Shown here one piece after another: positions 27,689 to 37,156 of a stretch of DNA of 43,405 nt. The position numbers and the translations under genes are program-made. Every line of letters begins with the position of its first letter. Position 1 is the first letter of the stretch. The notes below the pieces were generated by a model. That model ran no database searches and was not told the DNA's origin. It saw only the letters and a program-made list of their open reading frames with translations. Source of the stretch: Pseudomonadota bacterium (GTDB taxonomy: Bacteria; Pseudomonadota; Alphaproteobacteria; Acetobacterales; Acetobacteraceae); the NCBI GenBank assembly GCA_021818505.1, contig JAKADX010000036.1, positions 1-43,405 of the forward strand. The letters are read 5' to 3'.

Positions 27689-28371
27689 TCATCCACCGCA
27701 AGGCGATAGCCGACGCCGGTCTCGGTCAGAATATGGCGGGGGCGTTCGGGGTCGGGTTCGATCTTCTGGCGCACCTGGCGCACATACACGCGCAACTGCT
27801 GCACGTCACCGCCCACCCCCCAGAGCTGCCCAAGGAGCTGACGGTGCGTCAGCACGCGCCCGGCGTGTTTCACCAGCAGCGCGAGGATGTCGAATTCGCG
27901 CGGCGACAGATGTATGGGCTGTCCGTCGCGCGTGACGACGCGCCGCAGCAGATCGACGCTTAGCCCGCCGCTGCGGAACACCGGTGCCGCACCCTCCTGC
28001 TGCAACCGGTGGCGCAGCGCAGTGCGCAGCCGTGCCATCAGTTCGGCCATGCCGAACGGCTTGGTGACATAGTCGTCGGCGCCGAGATCGAGTGCTGCCA
28101 CTTTCGAACGTTCGTCCTCGCGCGCCGTCAGCACCACGATTGGCACAGCGGAGTTGGCGCGCAGCGCGCGGATCACCTCCTGCCCGTCGCGGTCGGGCAG
28201 GCCGAGATCGAGCACTACGGCATCGATGCCGCCTGCCGCCACCGCCTGTAAAGCCGCCTCGCCGGTCGCGGCCTCCGCGATGCGGTAGCCCTGGGCGAGA
28301 AGGCTAGTCCGCAACAGACGGCGGATCGCCGGCTCGTCATCCACGATGAGCACGAGTTGCGCGGCGGTCAT
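27685..28371 (-). CDS. kdpE: KdpE, potassium-responsive OmpR-family response regulator
   Basis: The product has 228 residues. The receiver domain (about 5-120) has acidic Asp11/Asp12, phospho-acceptor Asp55 (AVVLDLGLPDRDG), Thr-Ala (VVLTARED) and Lys in DDYVTKPF. A winged-helix DNA-binding domain follows (HLSPREFDILALLVKHAG, VYVRQVRQKIEPDP). It should activate the kdp promoter when phosphorylated by KdpD. It overlaps kdpD at its start (ATGA) and ptsN at its end (ATGA), giving tight coupling. A candidate operator lies at 35863-35879. Confidence 0.96.
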   Translation of the reverse strand: MTAAQLVLIVDDEPAIRRLLRTSLLAQGYRIAEAATGEAALQAVAAGGIDAVVLDLGLPDRDGQEVIRALRANSAVPIVVLTAREDERSKVAALDLGADDYVTKPFGMAELMARLRTALRHRLQQEGAAPVFRSGGLSVDLLRRVVTRDGQPIHLSPREFDILALLVKHAGRVLTHRQLLGQLWGVGGDVQQLRVYVRQVRQKIEPDPERPRHILTETGVGYRLAVDE

Positions 28372-31040
28372 GGCGGCACCGCTCTGAGCACGAAGGTGAA
28401 CGCCGCTCCCGGGGCGTCGGTGCGGTTCGCCGCCTCGATCCGCCCGCCCATCGCGGTCACAAACCCTCGCGCGATCGCCAGTCCCAGCCCGGTGCCGGCC
28501 TTGCGCCGGTCGGTCTCGGGCGCACGGTAGAATTTCTCAAACACGCTCGCCAGCGCCGATGGCGCTATCCCCGGTCCCTCGTCGAGCACCTGCAACCGTA
28601 CCTCCTGCTGCGCCGGGTCGGCCCATGCGCGCAGCGTTACCTGCGTGCCCGGCGGTGCATATTTGGCGGCGTTGTCGAGCACGTTGAACAGCGCCTGTTC
28701 GAACAGCACCACGTCCAGCGGCAGCAACGGCAAGTCGGGCGCCAGATCCACCTCGACGCGATGTCCTGCGAGGACTTTCGCTGCCCGCGCCAGCGTGCTG
28801 CCCACAACTTCGCCGAGGTCAGCAGGTTCGCATTTCGGCCGCAGCGCGCCGGCCTCCAGCCGCGTCATGTCGAGCAGGTTGGCGACGAAGCGCGAGAGCA
28901 GTTCCGCCTCCTCCTGGATGGTCCGCAACAGCTCCCGCCGGCCGGACTCGTCGAGCCGGTCGTGATAGCTCTCAAGACTGCCGGCAGCACCGAGAATTGC
29001 GGCGAGCGGCGTGCGCAGGTCGTGCGAGATCGAAGTCAGCAGCGCGCCGCGCAGCCGCTCCGTCTCCGCCGCCAGCCGCGCTTGGTCCACGTCATCGGCA
29101 AGCGTGATGCGCTCGATCGACACCGCCGTCTGATCGGCGAGTGCGTCCAGCAACCGCCGCTGCTCCGGGGTCAACAGCGGGCCGGGCGTGTCGCGCTCGA
29201 TCCCGAGCACAGCAACTGGGCCGCGCGCCGTGCGCAGCGGAAGATAGAGGCGTCGCGCACCCGGCAACGTATCCGCATCGCGCCCGGCGGGGCGGTCGTG
29301 CTGCCACGACCAGCGCGCCGCCGCGAGGTCCGCCTCGTCCAGCCGGTCCTCCGGAGGGTACCCGGCCCGCACCGTGAGGCTTTCGCCATCCGGTAGCAGC
29401 AGCACCGCGCGCAGCTTCAGCATCGCCGCCACCTGATAGCACGCGGCCCAGAGCAGATCGTCGAGATTCGCGATGGCGGCAAGCTTGCGGCTGAACTGAT
29501 AGAGTTCGTCAGTGGTGCGCGCGCGCATTCGCGCCGCGACCGCCTGTGCGCGCACCGAGGCGGCGAGGTTGCCGGCGACCACGGCCGCGATCAGGAAGAA
29601 CACCAGCGCCACCACGTTTTCCGGGTCGGCGATGGTGAAGGTGTAGAGGGGGGGCAGGAAGAAGAAGTTATAGGCCAGCACACTCAGCACGCACGCGTAG
29701 AGCGACGGCAGCAATCCCCAGGTCGCCGCCGAGGCCAGCACGGCAGTGAGGAACACCAGCGCGATCGAGGGTGCAGCGAGGAACGTGCGAAGGCCGGCGC
29801 CGAATGCGACCGCGAGCGCCACCATCGCGGTGGTGCCGGCGAACGGGACGGCGCGTATCGGCGGTAGCGTCGGTCGGCTGCGCCGTAACGGCGCCTCCTT
29901 TATCGTCTCCGCGTCGCGGCCGACGACATGCACGGCGATGTCGCCTGCGCCGCCGATCAGGCGTTGCGCCATCGTCGGGCGGAACCGCCAGCGCGGCGGG
30001 CCGGGATTGCCGATGACGATATGCACGAAGTTGTGGGCGCGCGCATAGTCCAGGATTTCCTCGGCGGCGTCGCGGCCCGGCACGGTGACCGCGACGGCGC
30101 CGAGTGATTCGGCCAGCCGCATGGTCGCCGCGATGCGGTCGTGCACCGACTCCGGCATTCGCAGCGTGCGCAGCGTCTCGACATGCAGCGCGGTCCATGG
30201 CGCGCGCAGCCGCTCCGCCATGCGCCGCCCATAGCGAACCGCGGCGGTGCCGACGGCATCGTGCGTGACGCAGACCAGCACGCGATCACCGGCGGCCCAG
30301 GGCCCGGGAATGGCGTGTTCCTGCATGTGGTCGAGCAGTTGCGCATCGACGCGCTGCGCGGTGCGGCGCAGCGCCAGCTCGCGCAGCGCAGTGAGATTGC
30401 CGGGTGAGAAGTAGTGTGCCAGCGCCCGCGTCGCCGTCTTCGGCACATAGACCTTGCCCTCGCGCAGCCGTTGCAGCAGATCATCGGGCGCGAGGTCGAT
30501 CACCTCGATGTCGTCGGCGCTGTCGAGGACCCGATCGGGCACCGTCTCGCGCACGCGGATGCGGGTGATACGCGCCACCACGTCGTTGAGGCTTTCGACG
30601 TGCTGGATGTTGAGCGTCGTATGTACGTCGATGCCGGCGGCGAGCAGTTCCTCGACATCGAGGTATCGCTTGGGGTGGCGACTGCCCGGCGCGTTGCTGT
30701 GCGCGAGTTCGTCCACCAGCGCGAGCGCCGGTTTACGCGCGAGCAGCGCATCGAGGTCCATTTCCTCCAGCACGCGTCCCTTGTAGTCGATGCGCCGCCG
30801 CGGAATGATCTCCAGCCCTTCCAGCAGCGCCTCGGTCTCGGTGCGACCGTGGGTTTCGACGACGCCGACGACGACGTCCACGCCCTCGCGCCGGCGTGCC
30901 TGGGCGGTCGCGAGCATCTCATAGGTCTTGCCGACGCCGGGAGCCGCGCCGAGGAAAATCTTGAGCCGCCCGCGCCCGTTCTCGCGCGCGGCGGCTTTCA
31001 GCAGGGCTTCAGGAGACGGGCGGGAGTCACGCGGATCCAT
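28368..31040 (-). CDS. kdpD: KdpD, potassium/turgor sensor histidine kinase
   Basis: The product has about 890 residues. The N-terminal KdpD domain has Walker A GAAPGVGKTYEML and Walker B-like LALVDELAHSNAPGSRHPKR. A USP-like domain follows (RVLVCVTHDAVGTAAVRYGR, HNFVHIVIGNPG). Four membrane helices (around 395-500), a GAF domain, the H-box SISHDLRTPLAAILGAAGS, and an ATPase domain (NVLDNAAKYAPPG, DEGPGIAP, GTGLGLAI) complete it. The frame begins at GTG 31046, but ATG 31040 has AAGG nine bases upstream and I prefer it. A REP-like repeat separates this gene from kdpC by about 130 bp, unlike the tight spacing elsewhere in the operon. Confidence 0.96.
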   Translation of the reverse strand: MDPRDSRPSPEALLKAAARENGRGRLKIFLGAAPGVGKTYEMLATAQARRREGVDVVVGVVETHGRTETEALLEGLEIIPRRRIDYKGRVLEEMDLDALLARKPALALVDELAHSNAPGSRHPKRYLDVEELLAAGIDVHTTLNIQHVESLNDVVARITRIRVRETVPDRVLDSADDIEVIDLAPDDLLQRLREGKVYVPKTATRALAHYFSPGNLTALRELALRRTAQRVDAQLLDHMQEHAIPGPWAAGDRVLVCVTHDAVGTAAVRYGRRMAERLRAPWTALHVETLRTLRMPESVHDRIAATMRLAESLGAVAVTVPGRDAAEEILDYARAHNFVHIVIGNPGPPRWRFRPTMAQRLIGGAGDIAVHVVGRDAETIKEAPLRRSRPTLPPIRAVPFAGTTAMVALAVAFGAGLRTFLAAPSIALVFLTAVLASAATWGLLPSLYACVLSVLAYNFFFLPPLYTFTIADPENVVALVFFLIAAVVAGNLAASVRAQAVAARMRARTTDELYQFSRKLAAIANLDDLLWAACYQVAAMLKLRAVLLLPDGESLTVRAGYPPEDRLDEADLAAARWSWQHDRPAGRDADTLPGARRLYLPLRTARGPVAVLGIERDTPGPLLTPEQRRLLDALADQTAVSIERITLADDVDQARLAAETERLRGALLTSISHDLRTPLAAILGAAGSLESYHDRLDESGRRELLRTIQEEAELLSRFVANLLDMTRLEAGALRPKCEPADLGEVVGSTLARAAKVLAGHRVEVDLAPDLPLLPLDVVLFEQALFNVLDNAAKYAPPGTQVTLRAWADPAQQEVRLQVLDEGPGIAPSALASVFEKFYRAPETDRRKAGTGLGLAIARGFVTAMGGRIEAANRTDAPGAAFTFVLRAVPP

Positions 31041-31070
31041 CGGCACGTGCCTTCAGCCGGCGCGCGGCGC

Positions 31071-31160
31071 CACCCTCTGCCGCAAGCGGGAGAGGGAAAA
31101 TTGCGCACGGCACCTGTCTTCTCCCTCTCGCGCATGCGGGGGAGGGGCGCGGTGAGGGCG
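31071..31160. repeat. REP-like intergenic palindrome pair between kdpC and kdpD
   Basis: Two related palindromes flank a short AT-containing spacer. The first (31073-31096) has arms CCCTCTGCCGC and GCGGGAGAGGG with one mismatch. The second (31123-31146) is centred on GCATGC with arms CCCTC and GAGGG. The two halves are also inverted copies of each other (GAGAGGGA against TCCCTCTC). This pattern resembles the dispersed intergenic palindromes found in many alphaproteobacterial genomes. It could form a strong hairpin within the kdp transcript. Confidence 0.65.
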
Positions 31161-31174
31161 CCGACCTGCGCGCG

Positions 31175-31777
31175 TCACTTTCCCATCGCATCCAGCGCCA
31201 TGTTCAGCTCCAGTACGTTCACGCGCGGCTCCCCGAACACGCCGAGCAGGCGCGGCACGGTGTGCGCCGCGACCAGTTCGCGCAGCGCAGCTTCGTCGAT
31301 TCCGCGAGCCTTCGCCACACGCGGAATCTGGAACGCTGCGGCCTCCGGCGAGATATCAGGGTCCAGGCCGCTCCCCGATGTCGTCACCAGATCGCCTGGG
31401 ATCGGCGTGCCGGGGGATTCGGCCTGCAACGCCGCCGCGTCGGCGCGCACTCGATCGACCAGCGCCTTCGCCGTGGGCGCGAGGTTGGAGCCGCCGGAGT
31501 TGTTGGCGGCATAGGGCACCGACACAGTCTTGCCCGGATTCTTCGGGTCCGGCTCGGTCGTGGCCGACGGGCGCGGATGAAAGTAGGGCGGGGTGGTGAA
31601 ATTTTGGCCGATCAGCGCCGAGCCGACCGGCCTGCCGTCGCGCTCGATGATGCTGCCGTTGGCCTGCCAGGGGAATGCGGTCTGGGCGATGCCGGTGATG
31701 GCAAGCGGATAGACCAGACCGGTGATGACGGACAACCCCAGCAGCATCACAATCGCCGGGCGGAGTTGACGGAGCAT
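31175..31777 (-). CDS. kdpC: KdpC, subunit of the potassium-transporting ATPase
   Basis: KdpC is the single-span accessory subunit of the KdpFABC pump, holding KdpA and KdpB together and raising ATP affinity. The 200-residue product has one N-terminal membrane helix (about 8-30, [20 protein letters not shown]). The periplasmic domain has the family segments [31 protein letters not shown] and [20 protein letters not shown]. It begins 13 bp after the kdpB stop. Full length and intact. Confidence 0.96.
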   Translation of the reverse strand: MLRQLRPAIVMLLGLSVITGLVYPLAITGIAQTAFPWQANGSIIERDGRPVGSALIGQNFTTPPYFHPRPSATTEPDPKNPGKTVSVPYAANNSGGSNLAPTAKALVDRVRADAAALQAESPGTPIPGDLVTTSGSGLDPDISPEAAAFQIPRVAKARGIDEAALRELVAAHTVPRLLGVFGEPRVNVLELNMALDAMGK

Positions 31778-31790
31778 GTCTGCTCTCTCC

Positions 31791-33872
31791 TTACGTGAGG
31801 CCGATGGCGGTGACCAGCAGGTCGAGCAACTTGATGCCGGCGAACGGTGCCAGGATGCCGCCGAGGCCGTAGATCACCAGGTTGCGCCGCAGCAGCGCGG
31901 GCGCGCCCACGGGGCGATAGCGCACGCCTTTCAGCGCCAACGGAATCAAGGCCACGATGATGAGCGCATTGAAGATGATCGCCGACAGGATCGCGCTCTG
32001 CGGTGTCGCCAGCCGCATCACGTTGAGCGCGCCGAGCTGCGGGTAGAAGGCGACAAACGCGGCAGGAATGATGGCGAAATATTTGGCGACATCGTTGGCG
32101 ATCGAGAAGGTGGTAAGCGCGCCACGCGTCATCAGCAATTGCTTGCCGATCTCGACGATCTCGATCAGCTTGGTGGGATCGCTGTCCAGATCGACCATGT
32201 TGCCGGCCTCGCGCGCCGCGACGGTGCCGGTGTTCATCGCGACGCCCACATCTGCCTGCGCCAGTGCCGGTGCGTCGTTGGTCCCATCGCCGCACATCGC
32301 AACCAGCTTGCCCTGGGCCTGCTGCTCGCGGATCAGCGCCAGCTTGGCCTCCGGCGTTGCCTGCGCGAGGAAGTCATCGACGCCGGCCTCCGCCGCGATT
32401 GCCGCCGCGGTCAGCGGATTGTCGCCGGTGATCATCACCGTGCGTATGCCCATGCGACGCAACTCCGTGAACCGCTCGCGGATGCCACCCTTTACCACGT
32501 CCTTGAGATGTACAATCCCGAGCAGTCGGCGGCCGTCCGCCACCGCGAGCGGCGTGCCGCCGGATTTCGAGACGCGATCGGCGATGATGCGCAGCTCCCG
32601 TTCGGCCGGGGTGCCGGTGGCACCGACGCTCGCGATTACCGCGTCCACGGCGCCCTTGCGGATCGCGCGGCCTTCGACATCGACGCCGCTCATGCGCGTC
32701 TGCGCGGTGAACGGCACGAAATGAGCGTGCAGGGCGGCCATGTCGCGCGCGCGCATTCCGTAACGGTCCTTGGCGAGCACGACGATCGAGCGGCCCTCCG
32801 GGGTTTCGTCGGCGAGCGAGGCAAGCTGAGCGGCATCGGCCAGATCGCGCTCGGGCACGCCGGCAAGCGGCAGGAACGCGGCGGCCTGACGGTCGCCGAT
32901 GGTGATGGTGCCGGTCTTGTCCAACAACAGCGTGTCGACGTCGCCCGCTGCCTCCACGGCGCGGCCGGACATGGCGAGCACGTTGAAGCGAACAAGCCGG
33001 TCCATACCGGCAATGCCAATGGCCGAGAGCAGCGCGCCGATCGTGGTCGGGATCAGCGTGACGAACAGCGCCACCAATACCAGCACGGAGACATGCCCCC
33101 CGGCATAGGCGGCAAAGCCGGGGATCGTCGCTACGGCGAACAGGAAGATCAGCGTCATGCCGGCGAGCAGGATGTTCAGCGCGATCTCGTTCGGCGTCTT
33201 CTGGCGTGCCGCGCCCTCCACCAGCGCGATCATGCGATCGAGGAAGGTGGAACCGGGATTGGCGGTGATGCGGACCTTGATCCAGTCCGACATCACTTGC
33301 GTCCCGCCGGTGACCGCCGAACGGTCGCCGCCGGCCTCGCGGATGACGGGGGCGGATTCGCCGGTGATCGCCGCCTCGTTGACCGAAGCGACACCTTCGA
33401 TGATCTCACCGTCGCCGGGAATGATCTCGCCGGCCTCGACCAGCACGATGTCGCCCTGGCGCAGCGCCGTGCCGGCGATGGTCTCGGTGATGCTGTCATG
33501 CACGATGCGGTGCGCCATCGTCTCGGTCTTGGCGCGGCGCAGACTGTCTGCCTGCGCCTTGCCGCGCCCCTCGGCGACGGCTTCGCCGAAATTGGCGAAC
33601 AGCACGGTGAACCAGAGCCACAGATTGATCTGAAAGTCGAAGCCGAGCCGCGGCCGGCCGGCGGCCAGATCGCGGACGAACAGCACGGTGGTGAGTGTCG
33701 AGACGATGGCGACGACGAACATTACCGGGTTGCGCCAGAGCATACGCGGGTCGAGCTTGCGGAACGACTGGCCGAGAGCGGGCCAGAGGATCACCGGATC
33801 GAGCATTGAGGTCGCGCCGCGTGGGCCGGCGTGCGACGTGCGGGCGAGATGGAGCGAGGGTGGCCTGTCCAT
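31791..33872 (-). CDS. kdpB: KdpB, P-type ATPase subunit of the potassium pump
   Basis: KdpB is the catalytic P-type ATPase of KdpFABC. The 693-residue product carries the phosphorylation motif [12 protein letters not shown], actuator motif [29 protein letters not shown] and the hinge [20 protein letters not shown]. Seven membrane helices can be traced, ending [20 protein letters not shown]. The start at ATG 33872 leaves a 10-bp gap from kdpA and gives about 22 residues before the usual N-terminus ([11 protein letters not shown] at 33806 is a shorter alternative). No active-site change is seen. Confidence 0.96.
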   Translation of the reverse strand: MDRPPSLHLARTSHAGPRGATSMLDPVILWPALGQSFRKLDPRMLWRNPVMFVVAIVSTLTTVLFVRDLAAGRPRLGFDFQINLWLWFTVLFANFGEAVAEGRGKAQADSLRRAKTETMAHRIVHDSITETIAGTALRQGDIVLVEAGEIIPGDGEIIEGVASVNEAAITGESAPVIREAGGDRSAVTGGTQVMSDWIKVRITANPGSTFLDRMIALVEGAARQKTPNEIALNILLAGMTLIFLFAVATIPGFAAYAGGHVSVLVLVALFVTLIPTTIGALLSAIGIAGMDRLVRFNVLAMSGRAVEAAGDVDTLLLDKTGTITIGDRQAAAFLPLAGVPERDLADAAQLASLADETPEGRSIVVLAKDRYGMRARDMAALHAHFVPFTAQTRMSGVDVEGRAIRKGAVDAVIASVGATGTPAERELRIIADRVSKSGGTPLAVADGRRLLGIVHLKDVVKGGIRERFTELRRMGIRTVMITGDNPLTAAAIAAEAGVDDFLAQATPEAKLALIREQQAQGKLVAMCGDGTNDAPALAQADVGVAMNTGTVAAREAGNMVDLDSDPTKLIEIVEIGKQLLMTRGALTTFSIANDVAKYFAIIPAAFVAFYPQLGALNVMRLATPQSAILSAIIFNALIIVALIPLALKGVRYRPVGAPALLRRNLVIYGLGGILAPFAGIKLLDLLVTAIGLT

Positions 33873-33882
33873 GTCGATAGCC

Positions 33883-35589
33883 TCAGTAGAGCGTTCCGGC
33901 GGTCATCGCGTAGTGCTCAACGATTGGGCCGAGTGCGAGAGAGGGGAAGAAAGTCAGGCCACCGATAATCAGGATCACGCCGACGACGAGTCCGACGAAC
34001 AGCGGGCCGTGCGAGGGGAAGGTGCCGGCCGACGCCGGCACGGTCTTCTTCGCGGCCATGGCACCCGCTAGCGCAAGCGCCGGAATCATCACGAAGAAGC
34101 GGCCGACGATCATGTCGATGCCCATGGTGGTGTTCCAGAACACGTTTGGCCCGAGCCCGGCGAAGGCACTGCCGTTGTTGCCCGCACCAGAGACGTAGGC
34201 GTACAGCGCCTCGGTGAAGCCGTGCGGACCGGGTGCCGAGATCGTTGCGATGCCGGCCGGCAGCACGACGGCGAGTGCCGTGAAGCCGAGCATGACCAGT
34301 GGCAGCACCAGGATCGCGAGCATGGTCAGCTTCACCTCCTTCGCCTCGATCTTTTTGCCGAGATATTCCGGCGTGCGTCCGACCATCAGCCCGGCGATGA
34401 ACACGGCGACGATCGCGAACAGCAGGAAGCCGTAGAGGCCGGAGCCGACGCCACCGAAGATGATCTCGCCGAGCATGATATTAACCAACGGCACCATACC
34501 GCCGAGCGGCAGGAAGCTTTCGATCATGCCATCGACTGCGCCGCAGGAAGCGTCGGTGGTCACGGTCGCGAACAGCGCCGACTGCGCAATGCCGAAGCGG
34601 ATTTCCTTGCCCTCCATGTTGCCCAGCGAAGGATCGACGTGGAACGCCGCGAAAGCCGGATTCATGCGCGCCTCCGACGCGTAGAGCGCCGCGACGCCGG
34701 CGAGGAACAGCACCGCCATGGCGGCGAACACCGCCCAACCCTGCCGCTCGTCGCCCACCATGCGGCCGAACATGTTGGTCAGCGCAGCACCGATCGCAAA
34801 GATCGCGATAACCTGGAGTGTATTGGTCAGCGCCGTCGGGTTCTCGAATGGGTGCGCGGAGTTGGCATTGAAAAACCCGCCGCCATTCGTGCCGAACATC
34901 TTGATCGCTTCCTGCGAGGCCACCGGGCCGAGCGAGATGATCTGTTTCGCGCCCTCCAGCGTGGTCGCCGCGATGCTGCCCGCGAAGGTCTGCGGTACGC
35001 CCTGCCAGACCAGCACAATCGAGCCGAGCACGCAGAACGGCAGCAGCACGTACAGCGTCATCCGCACCAGATCGGCCCAGAAATTGCCGATGGTCTGCGC
35101 AGATCGCCGGGCGAAGCCGCGCACCACTGCGCCCGCGACCGCGATGCCGGCGGCGGCGGAGACGAAATTCTGCACGCCGAGACCGAGCATTTGCGACAGA
35201 TGACTCATCGTCGTCTCGCCGCCGTAGAACTGCCAGTTGGTGTTGGTCAGGAAGCTTACGGCAGTGTTGAAGGCGAGATCCGGCGCGACCGGACTTTGGC
35301 CGGCAGGATTGAGCGGCAGATCGGTCTGCATCCGCAGGAGTGCATAGAGCAGCAGAAAACCCGCGGCCTTGAAGACCAGCATCGCGACCGCATAGGTCAT
35401 CCAGGATTGCTCTTGTGCTGGGTCGATGCCGGCGAGGCGATACAGGCCGCGCTCGACGGGGCCAAGCACCGGCGAGAGCAGCGTGCGCCCGCCCTCGGCG
35501 ACGCGCAGCAGGTAGCCACCGAGGGGCCGGGTCAGCGCCACGATGACGGCGCAGAACACGGCGATCTGGAGCCAGCCGTTGAGCGTCAT
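33883..35589 (-). CDS. kdpA: KdpA, potassium-binding channel-like subunit
   Basis: KdpA carries the K+-selective pathway of KdpFABC. The 568-residue product has about ten membrane helices and four pore-type repeats: [57 protein letters not shown] and [14 protein letters not shown]. These glycine-containing loops form the selectivity filter. It begins ten bases after the kdpF stop. In the third pore loop the sequence reads [12 protein letters not shown], slightly different from the commoner TTAASCGAVNAM, without evident loss of the filter glycine. Confidence 0.96.
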   Translation of the reverse strand: MTLNGWLQIAVFCAVIVALTRPLGGYLLRVAEGGRTLLSPVLGPVERGLYRLAGIDPAQEQSWMTYAVAMLVFKAAGFLLLYALLRMQTDLPLNPAGQSPVAPDLAFNTAVSFLTNTNWQFYGGETTMSHLSQMLGLGVQNFVSAAAGIAVAGAVVRGFARRSAQTIGNFWADLVRMTLYVLLPFCVLGSIVLVWQGVPQTFAGSIAATTLEGAKQIISLGPVASQEAIKMFGTNGGGFFNANSAHPFENPTALTNTLQVIAIFAIGAALTNMFGRMVGDERQGWAVFAAMAVLFLAGVAALYASEARMNPAFAAFHVDPSLGNMEGKEIRFGIAQSALFATVTTDASCGAVDGMIESFLPLGGMVPLVNIMLGEIIFGGVGSGLYGFLLFAIVAVFIAGLMVGRTPEYLGKKIEAKEVKLTMLAILVLPLVMLGFTALAVVLPAGIATISAPGPHGFTEALYAYVSGAGNNGSAFAGLGPNVFWNTTMGIDMIVGRFFVMIPALALAGAMAAKKTVPASAGTFPSHGPLFVGLVVGVILIIGGLTFFPSLALGPIVEHYAMTAGTLY

Positions 35590-35599
35590 GTCACGCGCC

Positions 35600-35686
35600 T
35601 TAGAACCGTTCGGGCCTCAGCAGGGCGAGCGTGAGATAGACCAGCAGCAGGATCACGACCGCGCCGGCGAGGATGGTGTCGGTCAC
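35600..35686 (-). CDS. kdpF: KdpF, small subunit of the potassium pump
   Basis: KdpF is a single-helix lipid-like peptide that stabilises the KdpABC complex. The product has 28 residues: [20 protein letters not shown], then ALLRPERF. The tail ending PERF is typical of the family, which usually has 29 residues. The start is GTG 35686, with GAGAG upstream. It lies 10 bp upstream of kdpA. The open frame runs further upstream, but that extension overlaps a different small gene in another frame and is not protein-like. Confidence 0.88.
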   Translation of the reverse strand: MTDTILAGAVVILLLVYLTLALLRPERF

Positions 35687-35696
35687 GGCGCCGCTC

Positions 35697-35780
35697 TCAC
35701 AGGCGTTCGCAACTGGCGGCGTAGCCGAGGCAGAGCGCGAACCAGACGAGGCCGAGAGCGAGGAAAGCGATGTCGGACAT
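35697..35780 (-). CDS. 27-residue membrane peptide upstream of kdpF
   Basis: The ORF encodes a 27-residue single-span peptide beginning MSDIAFLALGLVWFALCLGY and ending AASCERL. An ATG at 35780 is preceded by GAGGT at a normal distance. The stop is 10 bp before kdpF. Hydrophobic residues 5-20 form one helix, and the C-terminus carries Cys-Glu-Arg-Leu. I recall similar tiny ORFs with a C(D/E)RL end before kdpF or kdpA in other genomes, which gene finders often miss; a function is not established. It would be the first gene of the kdp operon. Confidence rests on ribosome site, spacing and helix, not on a search. Confidence 0.7.
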   Translation of the reverse strand: MSDIAFLALGLVWFALCLGYAASCERL

Positions 35781-35827
35781 GGCGACCTCTCGTGAGGCGG
35801 GGGTGCGGGCCGCAAGATCGCAGCGGC

Positions 35828-35879
35828 GCCATAGGAATGCGATGCGCGGGAGCGGCAACCGGCATAGGAATCGCATAGG
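35828..35879 (-). promoter_or_regulatory. Candidate KdpE operator and kdp promoter
   Basis: On the minus strand two CCTATG repeats lie 11 bp apart (35863-35879, CCTATGCGATTCCTATG), the head-to-tail layout used by OmpR-family regulators. A third copy occurs 33 bp further (35830-35835), in helical phase. A TTGCCG (35853-35858) just after the pair and a TATGGC (35828-35833), 19 bp apart, could be a weak activator-dependent promoter, with a start about 40 bp before the first small ORF. Confidence 0.5.
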
Positions 35880-35992
35880 CAGCGCTGCACGGATGGGCGG
35901 CATAATGATTAGAAAATCCGCAGTCTGCCTGATCGACGACCCAAAATGCCCATGAAGTGATCCGAATGGGGACGCCGCCCAGGCCGCTGGGG

Positions 35993-36007
35993 TGGCACGA
36001 CCCTTGC
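35993..36007 (+). promoter_or_regulatory. Sigma-54 (-24/-12) promoter of the BMP-ABC operon
   Basis: TGGCACG-ACCC-TTGC fits the RpoN consensus (TGGCACG-N4-TTGC) at every conserved position, with the invariant GG and GC 12 bp apart. The start would be near 36019, about 25 bp before the ATG of the substrate-binding protein. No clear NtrC site was identified upstream. Confidence 0.75.
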
Positions 36008-36043
36008 GTACAGCTTCGCATACCTTCCAGGACGGAGTGCGCG

Positions 36044-37156
36044 ATGCTGAACCGACGGAGCCTTCTCCAGGGTGCCACTGCCGGCGGCGCGGCGCTGGCG
36101 CTGGGCGGTGCGCTGCGCCCGCGCGCGGCGCGGGCCGGCACGCTGACCATCGGCTTCATCTATGTCGGGCCGAAGGACGATTACGGCTACAACCAGGCGC
36201 ACGCCGAGGCAGCAGCGAAGCTGAAGACGATGCCTGGCATCAAGATCGTCGAGGAGGAGAAGGTCCCGGAGACCGACGATGTCGAGAAGACCATGCAGAG
36301 CATGATCGAACTCGACGGCGCGACGCTGCTGTTTCCCACCAGCTTCGGCTATTTCGACCCGTACATGCTGCGGGTGGCGAAGAAGTATCCCAAGATACAG
36401 TTCCGCCACTGCGGTGGGCTTTGGCAGAAAGACAAGCACCCGCTCAACACCGGCTCGTATTTCGGCTATATCGGCATGGGCCAGTATCTCAACGGCATGG
36501 CCGCCGGCTACGCCAGCAAGAGCAAGAAGCTCGGCTTCGTCGCCGCCAAGCCGATCCCGCAGGTTCTGCTCAACATCAACAGCTTCACGCTCGGCGCCCG
36601 CGCGGTCGATCCGTCGATCACGACACAGGTGATCTTCACCGGCGACTGGTCGATGCCGGTAAAGGAGGCGGAGGCGACCAACAGCCTGGCCGACCAGGGC
36701 GTGGATTGCGTCACCATGCACGTGGACGGGCCGAAGGTGGTGGTGCAGACCGCGGCGGGGCGCAGCATGTATGTGTGCGGCTACCATGCCGATCAGTCCA
36801 GGCTCGCGCCGCAGAAATACCTTACGGGCGCCGAATGGGACTGGATCACCGTCTATAGGATGTTCGTCACCGACATGCAGGGCGGCAGCCCGCTGCCGAA
36901 CTTCGTGCGCGGCGGGCTGGCCGAGCATTTCGTGAAGATGTCGCCGTACGGTCCGGCCGTCACCGAAGCCGCGCGCAAGCACATCGACGCGGTGAAGGCC
37001 GAGATGATGAAAGGCGGTTTCGCCGTCATCAAGGGTCCGCTGAGGGACAACAAGGGTGCTGCCGTGGTGGCCGCCGGCACTGCCTATCCCGAGACGGCGA
37101 TCCAGCTCGAATCGATGAATTATCTCGTCGAAGGTGTGGTCGGTTCGATCTCGTGA
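36044..37156 (+). CDS. BMP-family ABC transporter substrate-binding protein
   Basis: The product has 370 residues. A twin-arginine signal (LNRRSLLQGATAGGAALALG) points to Tat export to the periplasm. The mature protein has BMP/PnrA-type motifs: TIGFIYVGPKDDYGYNQAHA, IFPTSFGYFD-like LLFPTSFGYFDPYMLRVAKK, FGYIGMGQYLNGMAAGYAS and TGDWSMPVKEAEATNSLADQ. BMP proteins bind nucleosides and related small nitrogen compounds. The start is ATG 36044 (GGAG six bases upstream); the open frame begins earlier, inside the sigma-54 promoter. It overlaps the first permease gene (GTGA). Confidence 0.93.
   Translation: MLNRRSLLQGATAGGAALALGGALRPRAARAGTLTIGFIYVGPKDDYGYNQAHAEAAAKLKTMPGIKIVEEEKVPETDDVEKTMQSMIELDGATLLFPTSFGYFDPYMLRVAKKYPKIQFRHCGGLWQKDKHPLNTGSYFGYIGMGQYLNGMAAGYASKSKKLGFVAAKPIPQVLLNINSFTLGARAVDPSITTQVIFTGDWSMPVKEAEATNSLADQGVDCVTMHVDGPKVVVQTAAGRSMYVCGYHADQSRLAPQKYLTGAEWDWITVYRMFVTDMQGGSPLPNFVRGGLAEHFVKMSPYGPAVTEAARKHIDAVKAEMMKGGFAVIKGPLRDNKGAAVVAAGTAYPETAIQLESMNYLVEGVVGSIS

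Noticed and set aside
31776-33809. A 677-residue plus-strand ORF opposite kdpB
   Set aside because: His/Asp/Arg/Gln-rich antisense shadow; kdpB motifs on the other strand are decisive.
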